64,000 nt of DNA from Bacteroidota bacterium (GCA_023151185.1 JAKLJL010000005.1:1-64000), one strand, 5' to 3'; counted from the stretch's first letter, positions 17,142 to 26,848 are shown. Notes: a model not told the origin generated them from the sequence alone. Numbers and translations: made by a program.

Positions 17142-20100
17142 GATTTCTTCTTCTTACCTTCAGTGGGTTTCTTTGAGGTCCTGGCTTTTTTTTCTGTTTT
17201 CTTTTGATCTTTGCCGGTTTCCTTTTTCTTCCCGTCCGTCTTTTTCTTTCCGGCTGGTTTTTTGGAGGAAGCGGTTTTTTTTGTTTTTTCAGAAGCAGTC
17301 AGATTCTGAACCAAAACCTGATACCTGAATCCGGATTTGGAAATCAGGAGAAAACCAGCCTGAAGATCCTTTTCAATGGCTGCAACCAGTGCAACCGGTA
17401 AAACTTCGGAAGGATGATCGGCTGCCTCGGCAAGCAGCCTTACAACCTCGAGCCAGGTTACCACTTCTTCGGCAGCTTCTTTGTTAAACCAAAGAACATC
17501 CTCATGAAGATTGATCTGAAGAAGGGGTCTTACTGAGTCAAGTGTAAGAGCAGCAGGCAGGCTTTCTTTTGCAGGTACCGCCGGTTTTTGGACCAGCCGG
17601 TGAGTAAAGGCCGAAATCGTTTTCAAAAGCTGGGACAGTTTCCAGACCTCATGGTCCCCGAAACCGGCCTCCCTGAGACTCCTCACAAAAACTTTATCAA
17701 GGTGGAAGGCTTCAAGCGAGGGCTGCCCGTCTGATTCTCTAATTTTCAGAAGATCAAGGCCGTAACTGTAGGTCCAGGAAAGGAAAACGGGCCAGAACTG
17801 TCTGCGGGTAATCTGGTCGGAAACAAATCCGGCCAGTGTTTGGGTACCGGCACCCGGTTTCAGGTGCGAAAGATCGATCAGTTTTCTGAACAGGCCCGAA
17901 AGAGTTTCATAAAATCCGGCGGGCAGGGTATGTTTTCCAAACAGGAAATCGGCACCGTCCACCAGATGGCTCAACTTTTCAGTGAAAGCCCGTAAAATAG
18001 CCGATGCCGGCTCCATGGTTGCGGCACCCTGAGCCAGATAGGCAATGCTTCCCGGATTAACAGCCTGCCAGTATGATTCAAATATGGGTTTCAGTTTCAT
18101 TTCGATAAGGGCATCTTCAATTGAATGAACACCCTTGCCGGCAAGGTAGTTACAGATATCCCGGTAGGGCATGGTTTCTGAGTGGGTGACGGTTCGGAAT
18201 TCCCAGAAAACATGGTATTCGTAGGCACCAAGTTCAAAGTAAAGTCCCCGTTCCCAGATTTCCCGTGTTGGCCGGATAAATTCGAGCCGGCTGATCTGAT
18301 CCCGATAAACGGTAAAACTGTCATCCGAACCAACCGGTAGCCCAAGCCCCTGCCCCAACACCCGCTGAGTCATGTTTCCGTGATGATCCAGAAATGCTGC
18401 AGATGACCGGATCCATCCGGAAACCGTACTGTATTTGTTGTGGTAAACTACCAGGGCTTTTTCGTAGCCGAACTGGTTGCTGAAGGCAAAAACGTCCTCA
18501 GAAACGCCGTGGCTGGTGAAAAAGTCATACAGCAGAAAATGGTCTACTTCGGCAAAGAGATACCGCTTTTTCAGCACGGGGACAAGTTCACGGTAGTGAC
18601 GGTCAATCAGCCACTGGTCCGGTGATTCATCCTTGTAAGCCTTCCGGTATTCCATACCGTACTTTTCGGCAAACCCTTCAAACTGTCCGTGCCCGAACAT
18701 GGGCAACCCGGGAAGGGTCGCCATCATGAGGGCAACTCCGAAATATTTATCCCCTTTGCCAAACTGATTGACGGCTGTTTCTTCATCCGGGTTGTTCATG
18801 AAGTTAACATACCGTTTCAGAATCTGCGGGTTAAATTCCAGTGTATTCTTGATGAGGTACCGGTAATTCTGGTTATCCTCTTTTTTGAACATGTGCATAA
18901 AAGCCGAGTTGTAAACCCGGTGCATGCCCAGCGTTCTTACAAAATAGCCTTCCATCATCCAGAATGCTTCTGCCAGCAGAAGGGTGTTGGGGACTTCAAC
19001 CGCAACACGGTCAACAACTTCCCGCCAGAATTCCACAGGGAAAACCCGGTCAAAGTCCTCTTTCGACATGGCATGTTCTGAACGGGAGGGAATATCGCCG
19101 CCGGTACCCGGCAGCGGAAACCATAACCGCTGGTAATGTCTTTTTGCCAAAGTCATGGCAGCATCAAACCGGATAACAGGAAACATCCTGGCTACATGGA
19201 GAATTGTCTGAATGACCTGTTCCCGAACCTCGGGCAGCAGGTAGTTCAATTGTGCAGTATCATTCCAGGGAAAGCTGGTTCCATCGTTTCCGTGAAGAAT
19301 GTACCGAACGTCTCCTGTCCAGCGGTCGACCCGTTTAAAGCAAACCGCAGCATCCGTCCGGTCCCAGTAACCGTCTTCAATATATAACCCCACACGGGGG
19401 TCGTTACTCAGGTCAGTTCCGGTAAATTTGTAGTTTGGATAAGGCGGGTAAGGGAGTGAAACAAACCATTCCGGATGGTTGATCACCCAGGTCGAGTCGA
19501 TGCCCATATGATTGGGTACCATATCACTGGCCAGCCGGATTCCTCTGGCGGCACACCGGTTTCTGAGGTTTTCATAAGCACCGTAACCGCCAAGGTCCCA
19601 GGCAATTTCGTAGTCATAAAGGGAATAGGCCGAGGCAACTGCCTCCGGATTTCCGTTGATCTGCTTGATCCGGGCAGAGGCAATCGACCGCTGCCACAGC
19701 CCGATGAGCCAAAGTGCAGTAATTCCCTTTGATGCCAGACTGTCGAGTTCCTCATCCGGGATATCGGCAAGTGTAGTTATGGGCCGCTGATAACTTTTGG
19801 TAAGCTGATCCAGCCAGACAAATGAGGATTTGGCAATCATAACCACCCTGGGCATCCAGTCCTTGTCAGGCGAAAAGGCCTCGGGCTCATGTTCGTAAAG
19901 ATCCCCCGAAAACTGAGGTGCAGAAACGTCAATATCCTTGCTGACATTCCAGCCACCCTGTTTAAACAGAAACCATTTACCTTCTTCCTTGATGTAATCC
20001 ATGCTCACCAGCAACCGGGTCCAGAATGGTGAGCTTGCCAGAATACTTCCCCAGAATTGTTTGATGAACTCAAGCTGATCCATCAGGGAATTGGGAGACC

Positions 20101-20740
20101 GGCGGATGGGTTCGTACAGCAGATCGATCAGGTTCTGGTTAGACGGACCGAATTTTGGCTGGGACTCAAAAAATTCCTTTACCGACCCGATCACGGTAAG
20201 GTAGGCGGTGTTTTTTTTCAGTTCAGTGTCATGGATGATTTCAGAAATGGGCTGATAACCGGGGTTTTCATTATTAAGCCAAAGCAGAATGATTTCTTCG
20301 GTAAGCCACTGCCGGTTCGGTATTCCTTCGGTCTTCCCGGAAAGGAATTTTTCTTTGGTAACTTTCCCGGATGCCACGGCCGGTGGCGGAAAATGATCGA
20401 TAAAGACAGACAGCAGGCGGGTAGTTTCGTCCTCGCCATGTTTTTGGTCGAGATACCCGACCAGATCTTTAAAGGAGCCGGGAGCCAGTTCCTGGCGGTA
20501 AACCTCCAGGACAAAGTGAAGGATCTCGTGTATCAGCCCCATGGCATTCAGTTCTGACGGATTGACAAACTTTTCTCCCTGGCGCCGGGTATTCAGTTTC
20601 TCGGCCAGAAGTCTGGATTGCTGGAAATTGAGGAAAATGACATCTCCCCTGACCGAAAACAGATCATCCGGAATTTCATATTTTTTTCGGGATTCTTTCC
20701 GGGTGTGGAAGTAAAAAACCGGCTGAGAAAGTTTGCGCAT
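17138..20740 (-). CDS. Very large GH13 (alpha-amylase family) protein with lysine-rich tail
   Basis: 1200 residues, no signal peptide, so cytoplasmic. An N-terminal region of about 330 residues of unknown fold precedes a GH13 barrel. The barrel has region I DMVPNH (406-411), nucleophile Asp526 in IRFDAA, acid/base Glu591 in LLAEAFW, and Asp652 in NNPDEE, where the usual His of NHD is replaced by Pro. A helical C-terminal region follows. The last about 50 residues are nearly all Lys, Ser, Thr, Ala and Gly, like a histone H1 or AlgP tail. It probably acts on alpha-glucans; the specific reaction is not clear. A good promoter and the site AAAGGAG precede the ATG. A small Cys protein is coupled behind it. 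Confidence 0.88.
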   Translation of the reverse strand: MRKLSQPVFYFHTRKESRKKYEIPDDLFSVRGDVIFLNFQQSRLLAEKLNTRRQGEKFVNPSELNAMGLIHEILHFVLEVYRQELAPGSFKDLVGYLDQKHGEDETTRLLSVFIDHFPPPAVASGKVTKEKFLSGKTEGIPNRQWLTEEIILLWLNNENPGYQPISEIIHDTELKKNTAYLTVIGSVKEFFESQPKFGPSNQNLIDLLYEPIRRSPNSLMDQLEFIKQFWGSILASSPFWTRLLVSMDYIKEEGKWFLFKQGGWNVSKDIDVSAPQFSGDLYEHEPEAFSPDKDWMPRVVMIAKSSFVWLDQLTKSYQRPITTLADIPDEELDSLASKGITALWLIGLWQRSIASARIKQINGNPEAVASAYSLYDYEIAWDLGGYGAYENLRNRCAARGIRLASDMVPNHMGIDSTWVINHPEWFVSLPYPPYPNYKFTGTDLSNDPRVGLYIEDGYWDRTDAAVCFKRVDRWTGDVRYILHGNDGTSFPWNDTAQLNYLLPEVREQVIQTILHVARMFPVIRFDAAMTLAKRHYQRLWFPLPGTGGDIPSRSEHAMSKEDFDRVFPVEFWREVVDRVAVEVPNTLLLAEAFWMMEGYFVRTLGMHRVYNSAFMHMFKKEDNQNYRYLIKNTLEFNPQILKRYVNFMNNPDEETAVNQFGKGDKYFGVALMMATLPGLPMFGHGQFEGFAEKYGMEYRKAYKDESPDQWLIDRHYRELVPVLKKRYLFAEVDHFLLYDFFTSHGVSEDVFAFSNQFGYEKALVVYHNKYSTVSGWIRSSAAFLDHHGNMTQRVLGQGLGLPVGSDDSFTVYRDQISRLEFIRPTREIWERGLYFELGAYEYHVFWEFRTVTHSETMPYRDICNYLAGKGVHSIEDALIEMKLKPIFESYWQAVNPGSIAYLAQGAATMEPASAILRAFTEKLSHLVDGADFLFGKHTLPAGFYETLSGLFRKLIDLSHLKPGAGTQTLAGFVSDQITRRQFWPVFLSWTYSYGLDLLKIRESDGQPSLEAFHLDKVFVRSLREAGFGDHEVWKLSQLLKTISAFTHRLVQKPAVPAKESLPAALTLDSVRPLLQINLHEDVLWFNKEAAEEVVTWLEVVRLLAEAADHPSEVLPVALVAAIEKDLQAGFLLISKSGFRYQVLVQNLTASEKTKKTASSKKPAGKKKTDGKKKETGKDQKKTEKKARTSKKPTEGKKKKS

Positions 20741-20762
20741 AACGGCTCCTTTAACCTGTCCC

Positions 20763-20793
20763 TAAAGATAACGATGGTTACAGGATGGGTCAA
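20763..20793 (-). promoter_or_regulatory. Promoter of the GH13 gene
   Basis: Minus strand: TTG, 20 bases, TATCTTTA (7/8 of TAnnTTTG). The predicted start near 20757 leaves a 17-base leader with TTAAAGGAG. Confidence 0.7.
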
Positions 20794-20970
20794 CCTGAAA
20801 ATACAAGACAATGGAATCGGTTTTCGGGAAGGTTGTTCATCCGGATGCAGCAAATAAGGTTCGGCAGGGACCTGATTCAGGGTTTCAGGTTGGTCCAGAA
20901 ATACAAAACGGTCGGGATGAAGAATCCGGAAGTGAAAGCTGAGCCGGCCAAAAGGAATCAGTGAAGCAAA

Positions 20971-22467
20971 TCAATCTTCCAGGTCGGGAAGGGCATTCTC
21001 AAGCCCCGTTCCTTTTTCCCAGTCAAATAAACTTGCCTTGTTTAATGCAGCAATCGAAAGTTGGTAATCCATTCTGGCAGAGAGAACACTTGTTTTGGCC
21101 TCGGTTAGCCGCCGTTGGGCTTGTGCAAGATCTTCTGAACTTAACGAGCCTGACCGGAATTTCTGATAGGAGATATCATAGGATTTTTGCGCAAGTTCAA
21201 CCGTTTTTTCCAGAATCTTTAGCCGGTCAGCCGATTGCCGGTAAGATTCCGTCAGAAGTCTGATTTCAGTGGAAATACTTCGTTCTGTTTCCCGCTGGTC
21301 AATCTGTTCCATTTCAAGTCCGGCAGCCTGGCCAGCAGTTGAAGCCCGGTTCTGACCCCAGTCAAAAATAGGAATGGTCAGGTTCAGCGATACCTGCCGG
21401 GTTTTGTCCGGATCCAGAAAAGCTTCTCCCAAAACCGGGTCCTGCCGTTTTAACCCGATTTCAAAATTCAGGTCAGCTCTGAATTCCCGCTGGGCATCTG
21501 TTTCCTCAACAGCCATTTCCTGCAGGCGGACCTGGCGCCGGGCATTTTCAATTTCCGGGCGGTTTTTCAGTGCGGTTGGTAAAATCCGGTCAACCGGAAT
21601 GTCTATGGTTTTGGTATCAAACCCGCCGGGGAGGGTTAACTTGTCGTCAAGTGGCAGACCCAATATCAGCTTGACCTGGTTTTCGGCCTGGTTGGCTTCG
21701 GTTTTTCTTTGAAGAACCGAGTTCCTTGCCGATGCAAAATCCACTTCCAGTTTCAGTTTGTCGACTTCTGCAATGATCCCTGCATCATATTTTTTCTGGG
21801 CAAGTTCCCAGGAGGCCTGGGTTTGCGATAGTTCAGACTCGGCAATCAGAACAGTTTGTTCTGCCCGGTACCAGTTAAACCAGGCCTGTTTGGCCCGGTA
21901 AAGCACATCCTGCTGGGCGGTCAGGTATTGCTTTTTCGCCATTTCGAGAGTCAGTTCGGCACGTTCCAGCCCAAATCCCCGGCGGTTGTAGGTAAAAAGA
22001 GGTTGTGAAATCCGGAGTCGGAGGTCAGACAGGTAATTGGTCTGGGCCGTTCCGTTATAGGTTTGTCTGAACTGACTGAGTCCGCCAACCAGGGAAACAT
22101 CGGCATCCGTCCAGATAATGGGCTGGGTTAGAGTCAGCTCTGAGCTGTAGGTGACATAATTCTGACGAACGAAGGTATATTTCCCGGTTTGGGGATCACT
22201 TACCCGGTTAATGTCGTTGCTGATATAAGGTACTGTGCTTTTCAGGTCAAGGGTGCTCCAGAACTGCAGGCGGGCACTTTCGTACGAAAACCAGGACTGG
22301 CGGAGCTGAAGAAGGGCCTTTTGCATGGCCGGTGATTGTTTTTCGGCCAGACTGACTGATTCCTCAAGAGTTAACACTGTTTGACTTTGAGCCTGAAGCC
22401 AGACAGGTAAGCCGAAGATCAGAGTAAGGAAAAGTCTTGAGTTCAAACGGGAATGTACCTTATTCAT
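20971..22467 (-). CDS. TolC-type outer membrane efflux protein
   Basis: 498 residues. A signal peptide (ending WLQAQS) and two OEP repeats with the coiled-coil pattern of TolC proteins (for example ESVSLAEKQSPAMQKALLQL and ENARRQVRLQEMAVEET). It forms the outer-membrane channel of a tripartite pump. Its ATG overlaps the end of the upstream permease by 8 bases. It is last in the operon flavin reductase - membrane fusion protein - permease - TolC. Confidence 0.92.
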   Translation of the reverse strand: MNKVHSRLNSRLFLTLIFGLPVWLQAQSQTVLTLEESVSLAEKQSPAMQKALLQLRQSWFSYESARLQFWSTLDLKSTVPYISNDINRVSDPQTGKYTFVRQNYVTYSSELTLTQPIIWTDADVSLVGGLSQFRQTYNGTAQTNYLSDLRLRISQPLFTYNRRGFGLERAELTLEMAKKQYLTAQQDVLYRAKQAWFNWYRAEQTVLIAESELSQTQASWELAQKKYDAGIIAEVDKLKLEVDFASARNSVLQRKTEANQAENQVKLILGLPLDDKLTLPGGFDTKTIDIPVDRILPTALKNRPEIENARRQVRLQEMAVEETDAQREFRADLNFEIGLKRQDPVLGEAFLDPDKTRQVSLNLTIPIFDWGQNRASTAGQAAGLEMEQIDQRETERSISTEIRLLTESYRQSADRLKILEKTVELAQKSYDISYQKFRSGSLSSEDLAQAQRRLTEAKTSVLSARMDYQLSIAALNKASLFDWEKGTGLENALPDLED

Positions 22468-23761
22468 ACCTGAGGCTTTCTACGGGGTCTTTTTCTGCTG
22501 CCGTTTTAGCCGGGTACCAGCCAAACACAACTCCGGTCAGACAGGCAACAGAAAACGAAATGAAGATTGAAGAAAATGTAACAATGGAATCTATTCCGCC
22601 ATAAACCGAAATCAGAAAGGAAATCAGATAACCAAACAGAATTCCCAGAATTCCGCCAACCAGACAGAGAACCAGGGCCTCGATCAGAAATTGCCCCACA
22701 ATGTCCTTCCGGGTTGCACCGATTGCCCGCCTGATCCCGATTTCACGGGTTCTTTCAGTAACCGAGGCCAGCATAATATTCATGATGCCGATTCCGCCAA
22801 CCAGAAGGGAAATTCCCCCGATTGCCCCCAGAACAATATTGAAAATCTGCCTGGTTTTCTGCTGCTGGTGGATGAGATCCAGCGGAACAATGATTTCAAA
22901 ATCCTTGCTGCCGTAATGCAGCCGGTTCATTACCCGGGTTACCAGGTCCCGCACAGGTTTCAGGAATTCTGCCGATTGAACCTGAAGGGTGATCTTATCC
23001 AGTTGACTTTGCTTGCCGCCTGCCTGGCCATCCTGATTTTGTCCTCTCCGGTTATCTTCATCCTGCCGGTTCAGAGACGGGTTCTGATACCTGAGCATGA
23101 AGGAGGTGACGGGGATGTAAATATCCATGGTCGGATTCCGGACACCCAGGTCGGGTGCCTTCTGGCCGGAACTGACTGTAACCGGAGCCGTAACCCCGAT
23201 TATTTCGAACCAGACACTACCTGCTTTCAGCTTTTTCCCGATTGGGTTTTCGGTTTTAAACAGCTTGATTTTGACGTCTTCCCCGATCACCGCAACCGGA
23301 GCATGGGTGAGCAGATGGTGATCCGAAAAAAAACGGCCGGCGGTTAGTTTCAGGTTAAACATGCGGGCATAGTCAGGACCTGTTCCGACGAGTTTGACTT
23401 TCCCGTGATTCAGCCGGTAAATGGCTTCGGTTTCTGTTTCGGTTTCGGGTGTGATTTTCTGGAGACCGGGAACCGTTTTTTGAAGTATTTCAAGATCTTT
23501 CAGGGTTAAACCAGATGAAAAATTGGTGGTTTCGGTTCCGGATTCCGGATTTGACTGAATGGTTTTGTTGCGGATGATGAGGTTATTAACACCGGTAAGT
23601 GCCAGTTGGTTCATGATTTCCTTCTGGGCACCTTCTCCGATAGCCAGCATTGCAATGACCGCACCCACACCGAATACAATCCCCAGAATGGTCAGTAGGG
23701 ACCGAAGTGCATTGGCTGAAAGGGCATCCAGCCCAACCTGAAGGCTTTCCTGAATCTGCAT
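22460..23761 (-). CDS. MacB-like ABC permease (MacB_PCD + FtsX), no ATPase domain
   Basis: 433 residues. One N-terminal membrane helix (about 20-40, LLTILGIVFGVGAVIAM) is followed by a large periplasmic domain (about 45-310) and three C-terminal helices of the FtsX type, with the conserved RTREIGIRRAIGAT loop. It ends in SLRYE, the common end of this family. It needs a separate ATPase, but none is encoded in this operon. The start lies 1 base after the membrane fusion gene. Confidence 0.92.
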   Translation of the reverse strand: MQIQESLQVGLDALSANALRSLLTILGIVFGVGAVIAMLAIGEGAQKEIMNQLALTGVNNLIIRNKTIQSNPESGTETTNFSSGLTLKDLEILQKTVPGLQKITPETETETEAIYRLNHGKVKLVGTGPDYARMFNLKLTAGRFFSDHHLLTHAPVAVIGEDVKIKLFKTENPIGKKLKAGSVWFEIIGVTAPVTVSSGQKAPDLGVRNPTMDIYIPVTSFMLRYQNPSLNRQDEDNRRGQNQDGQAGGKQSQLDKITLQVQSAEFLKPVRDLVTRVMNRLHYGSKDFEIIVPLDLIHQQQKTRQIFNIVLGAIGGISLLVGGIGIMNIMLASVTERTREIGIRRAIGATRKDIVGQFLIEALVLCLVGGILGILFGYLISFLISVYGGIDSIVTFSSIFISFSVACLTGVVFGWYPAKTAAEKDPVESLRYE

Positions 23762-23762
23762 C

Positions 23763-25049
23763 TCAGTTAACCTGGGATCCGGTTTGCTCCGGATTGCTGA
23801 GGGCTACCTCATCTCCTTCCTGAAGTCCGTCTGTTATGACGATATGAGTATCATTTTTTGATCCGGTTTTAACTTCAGTGCGTGAAAAACCAAATGCTGT
23901 CTTTTTGAAAACAAAAAACTTCCCGCCTTCTTCGAAAACTGATTCAATCGGGATGAAGAGTGCAGACTTTAGCGTTTCAATGACGATTTCATTCGAAGTC
24001 GTCATTCCCGGTTTCATGACCGAATCCTGTTTTGCAATTGAAATAACCACATCAAAAACCTTGGCACTTGAGTTATTTCCTTTGGGTTTGCCGACCGAGG
24101 CTACTTCAATCACATCTCCATTGTAAGAAAACTGGGGGAATGCATCCAGTTTAACGTTGACTTTCTGGGCTTTCTTGATGCGTGAAATATCCACCTCGTT
24201 AATCTGGGTGGTCGACTGCATGGCACTGAGGTCGGGAATCTGCATGATGGGCTGATTGGGCCAGAGCTGGCTTCCTTTTTCAATTTTCCTGCCGTTGGAC
24301 CAGTTTTCTTCATACACCACCAGGCCGGGAATCGGGGCTTTGACGGAAAGCTTTTCCAGTTCCTGATTCGTGGAATTCAGGGCATTCTGTGCCTGCATGA
24401 TTTTCAGCCGAAGCTGGGAAAGATCGCTTTGTCCGACGATTTCTTTCGACTTTTGGTTTTGGCGGGCCCGTTCAAGAGCAATGGAATCCTGCTGGAATTT
24501 TAAAGCAGCCGATCTGCGTTCCATTTCTGCGTCAAATTTGGACCTTTCGAGCTGAAGTTTGGAAAGTTCAAAAGCCAGAATCTGGCTTTCAAGGTTGGCA
24601 CGGGCTTCTTCCCTGTTCGATTCATCCTGAGCCAGAGCCTTTTCCATATCGGCTTTCAGAATGTTGAGTTGTGCATCATTATCCTGCTGCCGTTTCAGAA
24701 CTTCACCCGGTTCAAAAACGGCAACGAGATCACCTGCCATTACCGTACTTCCTTCCGGGACCAGGTAAGTCAGGGTCATTGCCCCCCAGCCAACTCTGGG
24801 CGTGACAACTGTGGTAGCATTGGCAGCTCTGATTTCACCAGGCTCAGTGACTGAAACCCGGAATTCCCCTTTTTGAACAGTTCCTGTCAGGATTACCGTT
24901 TCCTCCTCCATTAAAAACGGGTAAATAAGCAGGGAAATCAGGCCTGCCGCAGCGGCAATCAGGTACCATCGTCTGACCGGGTGGGTCCAGTTTCTTAATA
25001 TCCAGGGGGAAATGAGGGTTCGAAGAACGGTCAGTACAGAGGTCAGCAT
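23763..25049 (-). CDS. HlyD/MacA-type membrane fusion protein
   Basis: 428 residues. One N-terminal membrane anchor (about 28-46), a split lipoyl domain (PEGSTVMAGDLVAVFEPGEV and VKAPIPGLVVYEENW), a long charged coiled coil (about 120-230) between the halves, then a beta-barrel domain. It bridges the inner-membrane permease and TolC. It starts 2 bases after the flavin reductase stop, so all four genes look co-transcribed. Confidence 0.9.
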   Translation of the reverse strand: MLTSVLTVLRTLISPWILRNWTHPVRRWYLIAAAAGLISLLIYPFLMEEETVILTGTVQKGEFRVSVTEPGEIRAANATTVVTPRVGWGAMTLTYLVPEGSTVMAGDLVAVFEPGEVLKRQQDNDAQLNILKADMEKALAQDESNREEARANLESQILAFELSKLQLERSKFDAEMERRSAALKFQQDSIALERARQNQKSKEIVGQSDLSQLRLKIMQAQNALNSTNQELEKLSVKAPIPGLVVYEENWSNGRKIEKGSQLWPNQPIMQIPDLSAMQSTTQINEVDISRIKKAQKVNVKLDAFPQFSYNGDVIEVASVGKPKGNNSSAKVFDVVISIAKQDSVMKPGMTTSNEIVIETLKSALFIPIESVFEEGGKFFVFKKTAFGFSRTEVKTGSKNDTHIVITDGLQEGDEVALSNPEQTGSQVN

Positions 25050-25051
25050 GG

Positions 25052-25663
25052 TTATTCCGGTCGGTTCAGTTCAAATAAATCAGTAACACGGCAATAAAAA
25101 TTGCCGGCCAGGCGGCCGAGAGGCTTTACTTTTTCGACATTAATCCGGAAGTTGGAAATAACATCTTCCCGGATATGGGCCATGACAACTTCGCCGATAA
25201 TCAGGGAGCCGCCGCCGGGCCCGTCGTTTCCTGCAGGTACAATTCCGGTTAACCGGCATTCGAAGGAAATTGGTGATTCAAGCACACGTTTGGGTTTTAC
25301 CACTGATGAATCGGCAGGGGTGAGTCCAGAAAGCAGAAATTCATCCTCCTCCGGCGGAACGTCAGCAGAGGTCCGGTTCATCTGCTCAACAAAAGATTCG
25401 CTGACAATATTGACGACATATTCACCCGTTGCCTCAATATTTCGCAGAGTGTCCTTTTTTTCACCCAGCGGACCCCGTCTGAGCGGGCAGAAAACCAGTG
25501 TAGGCGGCAGAGTGGCAGCAATGGTAAAAAAGGAAAATGGAGCCAGATTCAGCCGGCCTTTTTCATCCTGGGTAGAAACAAAAGCAATTGGTCTGGGAAG
25601 GATGCTTCCTGTCAGAATTTTATAGGATTCAAGCTGGGTCAGATTTTTTGGATCAAGTTGCAT
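25052..25663 (-). CDS. Flavin reductase-like FMN-binding split-barrel protein
   Basis: 203 residues of the flavin reductase domain family: LTGSILPRPIAFVSTQDEKGRLNLAPFSFFT (first strands and FMN contacts), PPTLVFCP, then NFRINVEKVKPLGRLAGNFYC at the end. It probably binds FMN and may reduce flavin or an unknown substrate with NAD(P)H. First gene of the operon with an ABC-type exporter, which hints that the exported or modified compound is redox-active, but this is inference. Confidence 0.87.
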   Translation of the reverse strand: MQLDPKNLTQLESYKILTGSILPRPIAFVSTQDEKGRLNLAPFSFFTIAATLPPTLVFCPLRRGPLGEKKDTLRNIEATGEYVVNIVSESFVEQMNRTSADVPPEEDEFLLSGLTPADSSVVKPKRVLESPISFECRLTGIVPAGNDGPGGGSLIIGEVVMAHIREDVISNFRINVEKVKPLGRLAGNFYCRVTDLFELNRPE

Positions 25664-25685
25664 ATCGGCTGGATTTTGTAAAAAT

Positions 25686-25717
25686 TAAACTTATCATTCC
25701 TTTCACTGAATTACAAA
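25686..25717 (-). promoter_or_regulatory. Promoter of the flavin reductase-exporter operon
   Basis: Minus strand: TTTG (25717-25714), 20 bases, TAAGTTTA (25693-25686), a 7/8 match. The predicted leader is 17 bases. Confidence 0.65.
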
Positions 25718-25831
25718 CCGGGCTGACACAGATTACATTTTTTGACTACCTGTAACTGTTTTACTCAGACTCCCGTAAACTTTCCTGGGTGCGGTTGCAT
25801 CCAAACTGTCAATTTTTAAAAGGAGTTTTCT

Positions 25832-26452
25832 ATGAAACGATTTTTTATCCTGATTGCAGCAGCCTTGATTTTTTCGGCTGAATCAGACGCACAGGTCCTG
25901 AAACTGGTCGCAACCGACACCTTTCATGGTGCAGGCCTGGGCGGTTTGCTCTGGACAGGGTCTGCAGCACTTGGCGGCGTTGATAATCTGGATGGGCTCG
26001 GCCCGAGTGTGGGTGCTGGAATTCTGATCGGGACCGGTATGGGGGTATTTGATTCCTGGCTGGTACTGAATAACGGGAATCCGTACCGGAACGGGATTCT
26101 GAAAAGTACCGGAACGTCCATGGAAATTGTAACTATGGATAGTTTTTACGGCGGTCTCATTGGTGGAATGGTGGGTGTAGCAGCCGGACTTATCAATTCA
26201 GATTCCAAATTTCTGAATAATGTCACAACAGGATATGGATACGGGGTTTGGGCCGGGATGGCATTCGGGATCGTGGATGCAGTTGCGCTTGCATCTCCCA
26301 GCCGGAATTCTGGTGCAGTAATTGAATATCAAACAGACGGAATCCGGATCGCAGGAATTGCCCCGGCTGCAACCGTAGTCCCCGTTTTATCTCCCTCTGG
26401 CCCCAGAGCAGAGGTTGTTCCTTCCCTCAGCCTTCTTTCTGTCACTTTTTAA
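25832..26452 (+). CDS. Exported glycine-rich hypothetical protein
   Basis: 206 residues with a signal peptide (MKRFFILIAAALIFSAESDAQ) and AAAAGGAG upstream. The mature part is Gly-rich, with short hydrophobic stretches such as GLGGLLWTGSAALGGV and GGLIGGMVGVAAGL. GxxxG spacing suggests membrane insertion or a small glycine-zipper-like protein in the outer membrane. I do not recognise the family. The gene ends only 8 bases from the 3' end of the convergent RNase P RNA gene, with no terminator between. Confidence 0.75.
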   Translation: MKRFFILIAAALIFSAESDAQVLKLVATDTFHGAGLGGLLWTGSAALGGVDNLDGLGPSVGAGILIGTGMGVFDSWLVLNNGNPYRNGILKSTGTSMEIVTMDSFYGGLIGGMVGVAAGLINSDSKFLNNVTTGYGYGVWAGMAFGIVDAVALASPSRNSGAVIEYQTDGIRIAGIAPAATVVPVLSPSGPRAEVVPSLSLLSVTF

Positions 26453-26460
26453 ATCAGGAC

Positions 26461-26835
26461 GGAAGTGCGCCTGTAAGCCGAATTCTGTTCATCCTGCCGG
26501 TTGCCCTCCGGCCGGCAGGTTTGGTTATCATTGATCTGTTCACGGCATTGCTGCCGGAATCAAGCGGCCTACCCGGAAGCAGAGACGAGCAGCCCCGTTG
26601 CTTCCCTACATGGCCTTGCTTCTGCCGGGGTTTACCAAGCTGACCCTGTTACCAGAGTCACTGGTGGTCTCTTACACCGCCGTTTCACCCTTACCCCGGT
26701 TTTCACCGGGGCGGTCTGTTTTCTGTGGCACTTTCCATGGCGTCACCGCCTCCCTGCCGTTAGCAGGGCGGCATGCTCTGTGAAGTTCGGACTTTCCTCC
26801 CATTTTGAAAATGAGCGATAACCCGGCGCACTTCC
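26461..26835 (-). ncRNA. rnpB: RNase P RNA (bacterial type A)
   Basis: The catalytic RNA of RNase P, which trims tRNA 5' ends. The terminal P1 stem GGAAGTGCGCC/GGCGCACTTCC closes the molecule at both ends, fixing a length of about 375 bases. The conserved block GAGGAAAGTCCGAAC appears near the 5' end and an ACAGAA-type conserved segment near the 3' end. TATTTTTG lies 5 bases before its first base, which is useful for calibrating where transcription starts in this genome. Confidence 0.96.
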
Positions 26836-26840
26836 GGTTG

Positions 26841-26848
26841 CAAAAATA
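26841..26848 (-). promoter_or_regulatory. Minus-7 element of rnpB
   Basis: TATTTTTG on the minus strand, five bases before the 5' end of rnpB. No TTG is found 19-21 bases upstream, so the minus-33 element is weak. Confidence 0.6.

Noticed and set aside
17138-20740. HEILH at residues 71-75 of the GH13 protein read as a zinc protease motif
   Set aside because: A lone HExxH is common by chance and there is no supporting third ligand or protease context in a GH13 protein.
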